From NCBI GenBank assembly GCA_021413735.1, contig JAIOPV010000020.1:1-44078 (forward strand): a stretch of DNA of 44,078 nucleotides. The letters are read 5' to 3'. The notes beneath the pieces were generated by a model that saw only the letters and a program-made list of their open reading frames with translations, did no database searches and had not been told where the DNA came from. Below, in pieces: positions 22,811 through 32,043 of the stretch. This stretch comes from Planctomycetota bacterium. GTDB taxonomy: Bacteria > Planctomycetota > Planctomycetia > Gemmatales > Gemmataceae. The position numbers and the translations under genes were made by a program. Within the stretch, counting starts at the first letter, position 1. Every line of letters begins with the position of its first letter.

Positions 22811-23776
22811 ATGATGAAGCAAATTCTTCTCGTTGTTCCGCTGATGCTGCTGATCGGTTGCAAGTCGTCGACTGGTACACAGCAGGCCGAGGAAAACGCG
22901 GTGTCGCTGGCCGACGCACGCAAAGACTTCGTGACCAAACTCGCCAAGCAGCACAAGGCGGGTACTCCTGTACCCGCTCCGCCCGCGAGCCCACGCCTCT
23001 TCGACAAAATCCAATACGAATCGCCAGCCGGCAAAATGTACGCGTATCTCTCGCCCGACCCCAAGAACGGCAAGAAGAATCCCGCGATCATCTGGATCAC
23101 TGGCGGCGACTGCAACACCATCGGCGACGTCTGGACCGCGGCCGACCCAAAGAACGATCAGTCCGCACGGCAGTATCGCAAGGCCAAGGAAGATACTCCT
23201 GAGCGGATCGTTATGATGTACCCCTCGCTGCGAGGGGGAAACAACAACCCGGGCGTGCAGGAGAATTTCTACGGCGAAGTCGATGACATTCTCGCAGCCG
23301 CGGACCACCTCGCGAAACTGGATTACGTCGATCCGCACCGCATTTACCTCGGCGGGCATAGCACCGGCGGCACGCTCGTGTTGCTCGTCTCGGAAATGTC
23401 CGACCGCTTCCGTGGCGTGTTCTCGTTCGGCCCAGCGGAAACGATCTCGAACTACCCCAAACAGTTCGTGCCGGCTGTGGATTTGTCCGACAAGAAGGAA
23501 GTTGAGTTGCGGGCACCCGGACTCTGGCTGCACTCGATTAAAAGCCCAACGTTCGTGTTCGAGGGCGCGGTTGATGGCAACATCGACTCACTGCAAACGA
23601 TGAAGAAGAAAACGACCAACGCGAAGGTTAAGTTCTTCGAAGTGAAGGGGGTGAATCACTTCAGCATTCTCGCGCCGTTGAATACGCTCATTGCGAAGAA
23701 GATTCTGAAAGACAACGGTGAGGAAACGAACATAGCCTTCACCGACGAGGAATTGACTCACGCCGTAGTCAAATGA
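22811..23776 (+). CDS. Lipoprotein alpha/beta hydrolase
   Basis: A lipobox (MMKQILLVVPLMLLIGCKSS) anchors the 321-residue protein to a membrane. The catalytic part has PAIIWITGGD, then VDPHRIYLGGHSTGGTLVLL with Ser in GHSTGG, and EVKGVNHFSIL carrying the likely His. FVFEGAVDGNID may supply the acid. It is a peptidase S9-like or esterase-like fold. Its stop overlaps the next gene by ATGA (23773-23776), so the two hydrolases are translationally coupled. Substrate unknown. Confidence 0.85.
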   Translation: MMKQILLVVPLMLLIGCKSSTGTQQAEENAVSLADARKDFVTKLAKQHKAGTPVPAPPASPRLFDKIQYESPAGKMYAYLSPDPKNGKKNPAIIWITGGDCNTIGDVWTAADPKNDQSARQYRKAKEDTPERIVMMYPSLRGGNNNPGVQENFYGEVDDILAAADHLAKLDYVDPHRIYLGGHSTGGTLVLLVSEMSDRFRGVFSFGPAETISNYPKQFVPAVDLSDKKEVELRAPGLWLHSIKSPTFVFEGAVDGNIDSLQTMKKKTTNAKVKFFEVKGVNHFSILAPLNTLIAKKILKDNGEETNIAFTDEELTHAVVK

Positions 23777-24609
23777 CGAACATCGAACAGACAGTGGAAC
23801 ACAACGGTTGCCGCTTGGTCTACGACATGTGCGGAGACGGACCGGCGGTGCTGTTCATTCAGGGCGTCGGCGTTCACGGTCCGGGATGGAAGCCGCAACT
23901 GGACGCGCTTGCGAATCGCTACCGGTGTCTGTCATTCGACAATCGCGGAATGGGTCGCAGTCAGCCGGTTCCCGCGACGCTCACCGTCGAGCAGATGGCC
24001 GACGACACCCGTGCAATTCTCGATGCGGAAGCCTTAACTTCTGTGCATGTCGTCGGTCATTCCCTTGGCGGATTGGTCGCGCTGTGTCTTGCTCTCGGGT
24101 CGCGGGATCGGGTGCGAAGTTTGTCACTACTTTGCACGTTTGCCGATGGCCGTGCCGCTGCTCCGCTGACGGGTCGAATGTGCTGGCTCGGAATGCGAAC
24201 TCGCGTCGGCACTCGACGAATGCGGCGACGGTCGTTTGTGCGGCTCGTGATGGCCCCCACCGCGAAGTTCGACCCAGATGTGCTGGCGGAACAACTTGGC
24301 CCGCTGTTCGGGCATGATCTCGCGGATCAGCCCCCGATCGTCGGCAAGCAACTGAAGGCGATGCGAGGTTACAGTGCGGTGTCGCAGCTTGGGGAACTCG
24401 CGAAAGTGCCGACGCTGGTGGTGAACGCGGTTCACGATCCGATTTCGCCGCCGCGTGTGAGCAAGGCAATTGCGGATGGCATTCCCGGTGCAAGGTACGT
24501 CGAGTTCGCCGACGCTTCGCATGGATTGCCGATCAGTCACGCCGATCAGGTGAATGGGTTGTTGCTCGAACACTTCACGGCAACCGAACGCGGCGAAGCT
24601 ACTCGCTGA
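23773..24609 (+). CDS. Alpha/beta hydrolase (esterase-like), coupled to the preceding gene
   Basis: A 278-residue cytoplasmic-looking protein with the complete fold: GDGPAVLFIQGVGVHGPGWK, FDNRGMGRS, VHVVGHSLGGLVALCLALGS (Ser), VVNAVHDPISPPRV (Asp) and FADASHGLPIS (His). Start ATGA overlaps the stop of the lipoprotein hydrolase. It resembles pimeloyl-type or lactonase-type members; the substrate cannot be told. The gene ends just before a pair of GGCCGGCT palindromes. Confidence 0.9.
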   Translation: MTNIEQTVEHNGCRLVYDMCGDGPAVLFIQGVGVHGPGWKPQLDALANRYRCLSFDNRGMGRSQPVPATLTVEQMADDTRAILDAEALTSVHVVGHSLGGLVALCLALGSRDRVRSLSLLCTFADGRAAAPLTGRMCWLGMRTRVGTRRMRRRSFVRLVMAPTAKFDPDVLAEQLGPLFGHDLADQPPIVGKQLKAMRGYSAVSQLGELAKVPTLVVNAVHDPISPPRVSKAIADGIPGARYVEFADASHGLPISHADQVNGLLLEHFTATERGEATR

Positions 24610-24624
24610 TCTCGGTTTTTGGAG

Positions 24625-24670
24625 GGCCGGCTCAGCCGGCCTCTTGCTTCCGTGGTCGGCTGAGCCGGCC
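24625..24670. repeat. Pair of GGCCGGCT palindromes
   Basis: GGCCGGCTCAGCCGGCC at 24625-24641 and GGTCGGCTGAGCCGGCC (one change) at 24654-24670, the same unit as at 18053-18150, again between convergent genes. Confidence 0.85.
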
Positions 24671-24693
24671 CGACAAAACCAAACGCGCCACGA

Positions 24694-25143
24694 TCACTCG
24701 CTGATCTCGCACTTCGGCAAGGCTTTGAGGATTTCCTTACGCCCTGCGGCCGTGATCTTGCTGCCGCCCAGGTACAGCGCCGTGAGATGTTTGAACTTTA
24801 TGATGTCCGGGATTCCCGCGTCCGTGACCTCCGTTTCACGCAGCGCAAGGTCGGTGAGTTTCGTGAAGGGAGCGAGTTCCTTCAAACCGACGTCGGTGAT
24901 CGGGTTCTTGGACAGATTCAGCATCGTCAGTTCCGTCAGCGGCGCGAGTTCCTTCAAGTCCGCGTCCGTGACTTTGGTCTCGCGGAGATGGACGTGGAAC
25001 ACTGGCTTACCAGGGAACCTTGTGTCGCGATCAACCGTGCCGCCCTTCGACTCCACGAACGCAATGACTTTGTCCTGGGCGGTCGGCGGCGAACAACCTG
25101 CTGTCATCAACAGCAGGCACACAAACAGCATCGACCGCAACAT
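24694..25143 (-). CDS. Leucine-rich repeat lipoprotein
   Basis: ATG at 25141-25143 (MLRSMLFVCLLLMTAGCSPP) makes a lipobox; the longer frame to 25248 would bury it. After the anchor the protein has VIAFVESKGGTVDRDTRFPG and four LRRs of about 24 residues (LTMLNLSKNPITDVGLKELA; LTDLALRETEVTDAGI), ending LPKCEISE like the LRR protein at 1073-1945. About 149 aa. Probably a surface-exposed binding protein. It lies 32 bases downstream of the MqnE gene on the same strand. Confidence 0.85.
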   Translation of the reverse strand: MLRSMLFVCLLLMTAGCSPPTAQDKVIAFVESKGGTVDRDTRFPGKPVFHVHLRETKVTDADLKELAPLTELTMLNLSKNPITDVGLKELAPFTKLTDLALRETEVTDAGIPDIIKFKHLTALYLGGSKITAAGRKEILKALPKCEISE

Positions 25144-25175
25144 CCGCTGCCTCGCACTGGGCGTGAACGAAGTAA

Positions 25176-26321
25176 TCAGTTCAGCGTAACCAGTCGTCGG
25201 CCCGTTTGCCATCGCTGCCCGACGGGTTGATCGCGTACCACCTCGCAATACAGCGTGTCGCGTTCCACCGGCACACGGCCCGCTTCCTCAATCAGTCGGC
25301 GAAGATCCGCCACGGTCATTTCCTGCGGCGAATCACTGCCAGCCGCGTGATAAATCTTCTCGTGAACCACTGTGCCGTCGATGTCGTCCGAGCCCCAACT
25401 CTGCGCCACCTGCGCGATCTTCACGCCGAGCATCTGCCAGTACGCCTTGATGTGCGGGAAATTATCCAGCATCAGTCGGGCAATCGCCATCACCTTCAGA
25501 TCCATCATGCCGGAAGGCTTCGGAATGCCCTGCCCCAACGGGTTGTTCGACGGATGAAACGCCAGCGGAATGAACGTCTGGAAGCCGCCCGTTTCGTCCT
25601 GCAAGCCACGCAGCCGCATCATGTGGTCAATGCGATGCTCGGCTCGCTCGATGTGACCATACAGCATCGTCGCGTTCGATTTGCCGCCGAGTTCGTGCCA
25701 GGTTCGGTGAACGTGCAGCCATTGATCCGCGTCGGCCTTGTAGTCGCAGATCTTCGACCGCACATCCGGGTGGAAGATCTCCGCACCGCCGCCCGGTAAA
25801 CTGCCGAGGCCCGCGTCTCGCATCTCGGACAGCAATTCTCTCGTCGAGCGCTTCGTGAGCTTCTCAAACCAGTCCCATTCGACGGCGGTCCACGCTTTCA
25901 GATGGAGAGCGGGGAACTCACGGTGAATGTTCGCGATGATGCCGAGATACCACTCGTAAGGCAGTTGATGATGCAAACCGCCGACGATGTGCAGTTCCGT
26001 GCAGCCGCGTTCGGTCGCTTCGCGAGCACGGCCAACGATCTGTTCGTCGGTCATGACGTAAGCCGTCGGCCCCTTGAGATCGGAGCGGAACGAGCAGAAC
26101 GAACAGCGATAAACGCAAACGTTGGTCGGGTTCAGGTGCGTGTTGACGTTGTAGAACGTGGTGTCGCCGTTCTTGCGTTCGCGGACGAGGTTCGCCAGTT
26201 CGCCCACGGTGAAGATGTCGTGCGTGGCTTCGAGGGCGAGACCATCGTCGAACGAGAGGCGTTCGCCAGCATGAATCTTGTCGCGGATGGCGTGAAGTTT
26301 TGGATCGGTTGGTGCGGTCAT
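25176..26321 (-). CDS. mqnE: Aminodeoxyfutalosine synthase MqnE (radical SAM)
   Basis: A 381-residue radical SAM protein with CVYRCSFCSFRSD (CxxxCxxC cluster). Characteristic segments are HIVGGLHHQLPYEWYL, LPGGGAEIFHPDVRSKICDY and TMLYGHIERAEHRIDHMMRL. MqnE joins the chorismate-derived enolpyruvate to adenosine in the futalosine route to menaquinone, distinguished from MqnC by the GGLHH and GGGAEIFHP patterns. No other mqn gene is next to it here. Length is normal. Confidence 0.92.
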   Translation of the reverse strand: MTAPTDPKLHAIRDKIHAGERLSFDDGLALEATHDIFTVGELANLVRERKNGDTTFYNVNTHLNPTNVCVYRCSFCSFRSDLKGPTAYVMTDEQIVGRAREATERGCTELHIVGGLHHQLPYEWYLGIIANIHREFPALHLKAWTAVEWDWFEKLTKRSTRELLSEMRDAGLGSLPGGGAEIFHPDVRSKICDYKADADQWLHVHRTWHELGGKSNATMLYGHIERAEHRIDHMMRLRGLQDETGGFQTFIPLAFHPSNNPLGQGIPKPSGMMDLKVMAIARLMLDNFPHIKAYWQMLGVKIAQVAQSWGSDDIDGTVVHEKIYHAAGSDSPQEMTVADLRRLIEEAGRVPVERDTLYCEVVRDQPVGQRWQTGRRLVTLN

Positions 26322-26561
26322 CGGTCGTATCCTTGCGCGGCCATCGGAACTTGGCCTGTTGTATCTCCCTGCATGGAGAACCGCAATCGCTCTCGTTCGC
26401 GTAACGGCTGCTATCGCGCCCGCTGGGCTTGACCGGCTTGCTCGGCGGACGACAATCGGGACAATGAGGAACTCAATCGACTGAGCCTCTCAACGGGGTG
26501 GGCTTGCAGCCGGTTGCATTCCGCGCATGATGATTGGCACCAATAACCCCATGTGTTGCTC

Positions 26562-29255
26562 ATGCTACCCGGCGAACCCAATCCAGACGCAGCGAACGCG
26601 AATTCCCCTCAGGCTCAACCATCCGATGCCGGCACGATCGCGGCTCCGTCTGGGCCTCCGTCGGGGTACCTGACGGATCCAATTCCCGGCGAACGGTTCC
26701 CTCCGGGGACACTGCTGACGAACCGTTATCGCATTGTCTCCGCGCTCGGCAAAGGCGGCATGGGCGAGGTCTATCGAGCCGATGACCTCACACTCGCCCA
26801 ACCGGTCGCCCTCAAGTTCCTTCCACCTTTTTTGGGGTCCGACCCGGCACGCCTCGACGGGCTTCGGAAAGAAGTCGCAGCCGCTCGCCGAGTTTCGCAT
26901 CCGAACGTCTGTCGCGTTTACGACATCTCCGACCACGAAGGCCAACCGTTCCTCACGATGGAATTCGTGGACGGCGAAGATCTCGCGTCGCTCCTGAAGC
27001 GAGTCGGTCGGCTCTCGGAAGAAAAGGCTCTCGAAGTTTCGAGACAGCTTTGTGCATCGCTTGCTGCGGTTCACGATCAGGGGTTGCTGCACCGCGATTT
27101 GAAGCCCGCGAACGTGATGTTGGATGGTCGCGGTCGCGTTCGACTCACGGATTTCGGCCTTGCCGCGGCCGAGAAGAGCGTGTCCCAGACAGAGGTTCGG
27201 TTTGGCACCCCGACCTACCAGGCACCCGAGCAGGCCGCAGGCAAAGAAGTAACCGTCCGCAGCGATGTGTTCGCGCTCGGGCTCATCATGTACGAACTGT
27301 TCACTGGGAAACGAGCCTACAACGACGCCAGCCGCGAGAGCCCGCCGACAACGCCTTCGTCACACATTGCAGGTATAAACCACGCGACCGAGCGGACAAT
27401 CAATCGGTGTCTGGCACTGAACCCGGATGAGCGACCGCAGTCAGCAGCAGCCGTCCTCGCGGATTTGCCGGGCGGCGACCCACTCGCGGAAGCTGTCGCG
27501 GCGGGAGTCACGCCGTCACCGCAGGTGGTCGCGGCTGCTGGGATCAAGGGAACGCTCTCCATCAGGGTAGCCGGTGCTCTGATGACCGGCGTAGTCGTTT
27601 GCCTGGCGATCTTTCTGGCCCTCTACGATAAGGTGATGCTGGTCGGAATGGTTGGGTTGCCCGAACCGACGGACGCGCTTGGTCGTCGGGCACGAGACGT
27701 GTTCCAGATGGCTGGGCTTGACGACCGAGCCGATGCCATCGGTTTCGATCACGATCAGCAGTTCCTCTACTTCGAGACCGACCCCCACGATCGTACCACC
27801 TGGGCCGAGTGGTGCCGTCGTCGCCCCGTCACCCCCATCTATTTCTGGTGCAGACAAACTCCAACTCCGTTCTCGCCGGATCTATTTTACCCCTACGCAG
27901 GCTCGCTCGAACCGCCCCGCGTGTCGTGGACTGATCCGGGACCGATCGTGCCGGGAATGGCTGCCGTCAAGGTCGATGTGAAGGGTCGCCTCCTCACGTT
28001 CTTCTGCCTTCCTCCCGACTTTGATCGAGAGGCCCGGGCGATGCAGCCGCCAGTGCCCGAAATTATCTGGCGATTGTGGTTCCACCATGCCGGTTACGAT
28101 TTTCTCCGGTTCACACAGGTCCAACCGGATTGGGTTCCGCCGGTGTACGCCGACACTCGCTACGCCTGGATCGGAACCACGACCGACCCGAACGATTTGC
28201 AGATCCGAATCGAAGCCGCAACGTACCGAGGCCATATCGTCTCATTCGAGGTGATCTCACCCTGGACTCGGCGAGACATCGGCGACCCGACACAGGGAGT
28301 GGCGGATCAGGGCGCGGCTGTCTCGCAGTTTGAACTGTTCGTGCCGCTGCTCGTGGCGATCTTCGTGCTTGGGCCGCTGCACCTGCGGCGAGGGCAGGCC
28401 GATGCGCAGGGCGGTTTTCGCCTTGGGGTCTTGGTGTTCGCAATCCAGATGGTCGTCTGGGCGTGCGAAAACCGGCATCAGGTTGACGGCTATGCCGAGT
28501 TTCGGCTCGAAATCCGTGCGCTCGTGTTGGGTCTGGCGTTCGCTCTTTACTGGGCAGCCCTCATCGCAGGGGCGTATCTTGCGCTGGAACCGCTCGTTCG
28601 CCGCTGGTGGCCGGAAGCAGCCATCTCGTGGACCCGGTTGCTCGCGGGTCGCTGGCAGGACCCACTCGTCGGGCGAGATCTTCTCGTCGGAGTCCTGGGC
28701 GGATTGGTTTGGATCGTTGTCAGCATGATCGGGAATCTGCTGCCGCACTGGTTGGGGGAACCGGCTGCTTCTCCCTGGTGGGACTGGTGGGTGCCAAACA
28801 CGCGAGTTCCGGGGTACTGGACGGGAACTCTGCTCATCACCATCGTCTACGCATTCCGAACGGCGTTCTTCTACAACCTGTTGTTGTTGGTGCTGCTCCG
28901 CCAACTCTTCCGCAGGCCGATCGTGTATGCCGCAGCGTTCGTCCTCGTGTGGACAATGCTCAAAGCTCACGACGTTCAGTTGTTCACTCGCTCCCCAGGG
29001 GGGTGGTTATCAGTGGTTCTGGGCCTGGCGTTCCTTGCAATCGGGAATCTCATCATGTTCGGGATGTTGGTTCGCTTTGGGGTACTCGCGGTGATTGCCG
29101 GAGCGTTCGTGGTGAACTGCCTCTGGTTCCCGATGACCCTGGATCTGAACTCGGGCCTGACCCACAGCGGACTCTTGATTATCGCGATCGTCATTGGCCT
29201 GGCTGGCTGCGGATTCTATACCGCAACCCGCAACTCACAGGAGAAGTCGCTGTGA
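26562..29255 (+). CDS. Ser/Thr protein kinase fused to polytopic membrane domain
   Basis: ATG at 26562 (MLPGEPNPDA) is preferred to GTG 26553. A proline-rich leader precedes the kinase: YRIVSALGKGGMGEVYRADD (P-loop), VALKF (Lys), HRDLKPANVMLDGRGRVRLT with DFGLA, and GTPTYQAPEQ. After it come a single membrane segment near residue 330, an extracytoplasmic block with FLYFETDPHDRTTWAEWC-like sequence, then eight or so hydrophobic segments to the C-terminus. The kinase is cytoplasmic; the membrane part may sense. About 897 aa. The last base of its stop overlaps a GTG that begins an 11-codon ORF. Confidence 0.9.
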   Translation: MLPGEPNPDAANANSPQAQPSDAGTIAAPSGPPSGYLTDPIPGERFPPGTLLTNRYRIVSALGKGGMGEVYRADDLTLAQPVALKFLPPFLGSDPARLDGLRKEVAAARRVSHPNVCRVYDISDHEGQPFLTMEFVDGEDLASLLKRVGRLSEEKALEVSRQLCASLAAVHDQGLLHRDLKPANVMLDGRGRVRLTDFGLAAAEKSVSQTEVRFGTPTYQAPEQAAGKEVTVRSDVFALGLIMYELFTGKRAYNDASRESPPTTPSSHIAGINHATERTINRCLALNPDERPQSAAAVLADLPGGDPLAEAVAAGVTPSPQVVAAAGIKGTLSIRVAGALMTGVVVCLAIFLALYDKVMLVGMVGLPEPTDALGRRARDVFQMAGLDDRADAIGFDHDQQFLYFETDPHDRTTWAEWCRRRPVTPIYFWCRQTPTPFSPDLFYPYAGSLEPPRVSWTDPGPIVPGMAAVKVDVKGRLLTFFCLPPDFDREARAMQPPVPEIIWRLWFHHAGYDFLRFTQVQPDWVPPVYADTRYAWIGTTTDPNDLQIRIEAATYRGHIVSFEVISPWTRRDIGDPTQGVADQGAAVSQFELFVPLLVAIFVLGPLHLRRGQADAQGGFRLGVLVFAIQMVVWACENRHQVDGYAEFRLEIRALVLGLAFALYWAALIAGAYLALEPLVRRWWPEAAISWTRLLAGRWQDPLVGRDLLVGVLGGLVWIVVSMIGNLLPHWLGEPAASPWWDWWVPNTRVPGYWTGTLLITIVYAFRTAFFYNLLLLVLLRQLFRRPIVYAAAFVLVWTMLKAHDVQLFTRSPGGWLSVVLGLAFLAIGNLIMFGMLVRFGVLAVIAGAFVVNCLWFPMTLDLNSGLTHSGLLIIAIVIGLAGCGFYTATRNSQEKSL

Positions 29256-29464
29256 CCGATCTGGTGGGGAAGCGGCTCGGGGCCTAAAACCCGTGATCCA
29301 ACCAGCATCCAGAACGGATCGAGTCAGATCGACCGGTTACGCAGGCTCCCCGATCACCGCATCCGCAGGTTCCTCTCCAGTGTGGTCAATTCGGCGAATC
29401 GCACTCGCCGATATGCCCGGTAGAACTACTCCGCTCCGTTCCATCCGATGAAGGCCGGCAAGCC

Positions 29465-30019
29465 ATGTCCCAAATGAGTGAAAACGTCGCCGAGAAACTT
29501 GATCCTGTCCAGGCGGCCGAATTGGTCCGTGTGATCGACCTTCAGGCCCGCTGGGAAAACATGCGAAGCAACCCGACTGGTGCGGGTGGCAACGCAGGTT
29601 TCTCCACGCCCGACTTGCAGGGTCGGCAGAAAGCATACGAAGCGTTCCGCGTGAAACTGGCGGCTTACACCGCTCGGTACCGTGCCGCCCATGTGCCCGA
29701 AGTCACGCTGAACACTCCCGAACGAGTGGGGATCTGGTGTCGGGCGGTTCGAGCGGTTTTCCGGCGTGCGAGTCAGGAATTCACCGAATATCCTGGCCAT
29801 ACTGTGATGAAAGCTCATCGGCTTGCCGACCGCATCGCCAGCCGCCTGGCTAACGAACCAGCCGCTCGCGAGGCATCTGTCGAAGGGATCGCCGCCGCGA
29901 TCCGCAGCATGGACGCAATCATTGCGTGGTGCGACCGACTGACCGGTCCCACCGTGTTGCGTGCCATTGCGAGGACTGAGCCGCAAGCCGCACCGGAGCC
30001 GCGAGCCGAGGCTGCGTAA
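29465..30019 (+). CDS. Conserved hypothetical helical protein (184 aa)
   Basis: ATG at 29465 begins MSQMSENVAEKLDPVQAAEL. The protein is almost entirely helical and basic: RQKAYEAFRVKLAAYTARYR, LNTPERVGIWCRAVRAVFRR and VEGIAAAIRSMDAIIAWCDR. Ends in an Ala/Pro/Glu-rich tail. Soluble, no signal peptide. A second possible start is at 29474. I recall similar small proteins in planctomycete genomes but no function. A GTCGCCCC hairpin follows the stop. Confidence 0.75.
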   Translation: MSQMSENVAEKLDPVQAAELVRVIDLQARWENMRSNPTGAGGNAGFSTPDLQGRQKAYEAFRVKLAAYTARYRAAHVPEVTLNTPERVGIWCRAVRAVFRRASQEFTEYPGHTVMKAHRLADRIASRLANEPAAREASVEGIAAAIRSMDAIIAWCDRLTGPTVLRAIARTEPQAAPEPRAEAA

Positions 30020-30031
30020 GAGTTCGCCACC

Positions 30032-30051
30032 GTCGCCCCAAGGGGGGCGAC
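30032..30051. repeat. GTCGCCCC hairpin
   Basis: GTCGCCCC (30032-30039), AAGG, GGGGCGAC (30044-30051), 13 bases after the preceding stop; probably a transcript end. Same stem as at 20791-20809. Confidence 0.75.
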
Positions 30052-30199
30052 CGCTTCACGTTTTCCACTTCCGCGACGATGAAAACCCTTCGGTTCGTGT
30101 AACACCCTCGCGTTCTTTGCTATACTCATCACCCTCCGGAACCGCCTTGCGGCCCGGAGGCGTGTTCCGTTGGATAACCCTCCCTGTTGGAGCAACTCC

Positions 30200-30721
30200 A
30201 TGATTAGCAAGTACCAGGCGTTGGTTGGCGTGAGCGTGTTTGGGCTTACGCTCGGTCTCGGTTTCGCCGTGGGTAAGGACATCCTGAATCCGCAGTTCAC
30301 CGCTGAGAAGGGCACCTTCGAGAAGCCAGCCGCGAAGCTCGGCGCCAAACCCGAGAATACCTGGAGCGTGACGACCGTTGCCGCCGCCGTCGATGGCAAG
30401 CCACTGCCCGGCAAAGTGGTTTCTCTGACCGGCGAAATCGTCGACTACTCCTGCTACCTGCAGGTTGGCAAGCACGGCGCGAAGCACCGCGATTGCGGCA
30501 TCAAGTGCCTCAAGAACGGCCAACCGATCGGCCTGTTGACGAGCGACGGCAAACTTTACCTGCTCATGGAAGAAGAACACGATCCTCGCCGCGACGGGCT
30601 GACAAACTTCCGCCAGGCCGCGATCGACAACATGGCGTACATCGTGGAAGTCAGCGGAACGCTGTCTGAAGTCGAAGGGCAACGTGCTGTGTACGTGACG
30701 GGCTTCGTTCAGAAGAAGTAA
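30200..30721 (+). CDS. Exported cysteine-containing protein, OB-like fold
   Basis: ATG at 30200 gives MISKYQALVGVSVFGLTLGL, an uncleaved or weak signal or anchor; the earlier 30170 start adds Pro/Cys-rich residues. The mature part has GEIVDYSCYLQVGKHGAKHR, then DCGIKCLKNGQPIGLLTSD, with three cysteines, and KLYLLMEEEHDP, then IVEVSGTLSEVEGQRAVYVT, typical of a small beta-barrel. The Cys/His pattern could bind metal. It lies upstream of the cytochrome c peroxidase, suggesting a redox partner. About 173 aa; family not named. Confidence 0.75.
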   Translation: MISKYQALVGVSVFGLTLGLGFAVGKDILNPQFTAEKGTFEKPAAKLGAKPENTWSVTTVAAAVDGKPLPGKVVSLTGEIVDYSCYLQVGKHGAKHRDCGIKCLKNGQPIGLLTSDGKLYLLMEEEHDPRRDGLTNFRQAAIDNMAYIVEVSGTLSEVEGQRAVYVTGFVQKK

Positions 30722-30729
30722 TTTGACGG

Positions 30730-30821
30730 TTGTGAGCGTCGAGGCGTAAGCCCGATGGTGCGATGCCAACAGCAATTGGCTCGCAAAAGCAACCGTCGGT
30801 CTGACGGCTCGACGCTCACAA
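30730..30821. repeat. Long inverted repeat
   Basis: TTGTGAGCGTCGAG (30730-30743) and its exact complement CTCGACGCTCACAA (30808-30821); the similarity continues inward imperfectly for about 15 more bases. It lies between the cysteine-containing protein and the cytochrome c peroxidase. Confidence 0.75.
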
Positions 30822-30911
30822 ACCTGATCGTTCAACCACCCCGTGCTGTCGGATTCTGCCTGTCGAGCCACGCTCTTGCGGGCGCGGTTCCCGTCTATCC
30901 TTGAGGTTTCG

Positions 30912-31970
30912 ATGCTCGCTTTTCCCCTTCCCCGAATCGTCGCGCTCGGATTCGTTGCCCTGACCTGTGTGGGTCTCGGCGCATCTCGATTCTTTGCTGC
31001 TGATGAACCCGCAATGTTCCCGGCCGACGGTCCCAAGATCCCCAAGGGGTTGGTGCCGATCTTCTGGCCGAAAGACAACCCGTACACCGCTGCGAAAGCC
31101 GAACTCGGCTGGCTCCTGTTCTTCGACAAACGACTCTCCAAAGACGGCTCGGTTTCCTGTGCGAGTTGCCACGCCCCCGAACACGCCTTCGGCGACGGTC
31201 AACCGTTCTCGAAGGGCATCCGCAATCAGTTCGGTGGCCGCAGTGCCCCGACCGTGATTAACCGTGCGTATAGCCTGGATCAATTCTGGGACGGTCGCGC
31301 AAAGTCACTGGAAGAACAAGCCAAGGGACCAATCGCGAACCCGATCGAGATGGGGCATGCTCACGATGAGTGTGAGACGTGCATCGGGGCAGTCCCCGGA
31401 TACCGGAAGCGCTTCAAAGACGTGTTCGGCACCGAGAAGGTGAACATCGACAACATCGCGAAGGCCATCGCCACGTTCGAGCGAACCGTGCTGTCGGGCA
31501 ACTCAGCCTACGACAAGTTCAAAGCCGGCGACGCGAAAGCACTCAGCGACAGCCAGAAGCGGGGCATGGAAATCTTCTTCTCGAACAATGCTCGCTGCGA
31601 CAGTTGTCACGAGGGCGTGAACTTCACCAACGGGAAGTACGCGAACATCGGCATTGGCATGGACAAGCCGGTCCCCGATATGGGCCGGTATGTTGTGACG
31701 AAGCAGGAAGACGACAAGGGTGCGTTCAAGACGCCGACGCTGCGTGAAATCTCGAAGACCGGCCCGTACATGCACGACGGCAGCCTGAAGACGCTTGAGG
31801 ATGTCGTGGAGCATTACAACAAGGGCGGCATCAAGAATAAATGGCTGCACACAGACGTGCGGCCGTTGAACTTGAAGGATGGTGAGAAGAAGGATTTGGT
31901 CGAGTTCTTGAAGGCGCTGGATGGCGAAGGTTGGCAGCACCTCAAAGCACCGAAGAGCTTGCCGGAATAG
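30912..31970 (+). CDS. Di-heme cytochrome c peroxidase (MauG/CcpA family)
   Basis: ATG at 30912 gives a signal peptide (MLAFPLPRIVALGFVALTCV, cleavage near FAADEP). Two heme motifs are visible, CASCH near residue 85 and CDSCH near residue 230. LSKDGSVSCASCHAPEHAFG and FKTPTLREISKTGPYMHDGS, ending LEDVVEHYNKGG, are typical. About 352 aa. It would reduce hydrogen peroxide with electrons from small c-type proteins in the periplasm, or act on another substrate as MauG does. No paired metallopeptide gene is evident. Confidence 0.92.
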   Translation: MLAFPLPRIVALGFVALTCVGLGASRFFAADEPAMFPADGPKIPKGLVPIFWPKDNPYTAAKAELGWLLFFDKRLSKDGSVSCASCHAPEHAFGDGQPFSKGIRNQFGGRSAPTVINRAYSLDQFWDGRAKSLEEQAKGPIANPIEMGHAHDECETCIGAVPGYRKRFKDVFGTEKVNIDNIAKAIATFERTVLSGNSAYDKFKAGDAKALSDSQKRGMEIFFSNNARCDSCHEGVNFTNGKYANIGIGMDKPVPDMGRYVVTKQEDDKGAFKTPTLREISKTGPYMHDGSLKTLEDVVEHYNKGGIKNKWLHTDVRPLNLKDGEKKDLVEFLKALDGEGWQHLKAPKSLPE

Positions 31971-31986
31971 GGTCCAACGGCACCAT

Positions 31987-32039
31987 GTTCGCCGCTTGCG
32001 GCGTAGCGCTCGTTTGGCGCTACGCCGCAAGTGGCGAAC
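31987..32039. terminator. Bidirectional hairpin, GCTTGCGG family
   Basis: 23-base arms 31987-32009 and 32017-32039 match at 22 of 23, with core CCGCTTGCGGCGTAGC. Located between convergent stops 31970 and 32044. Confidence 0.8.
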
Positions 32040-32043
32040 CCGT

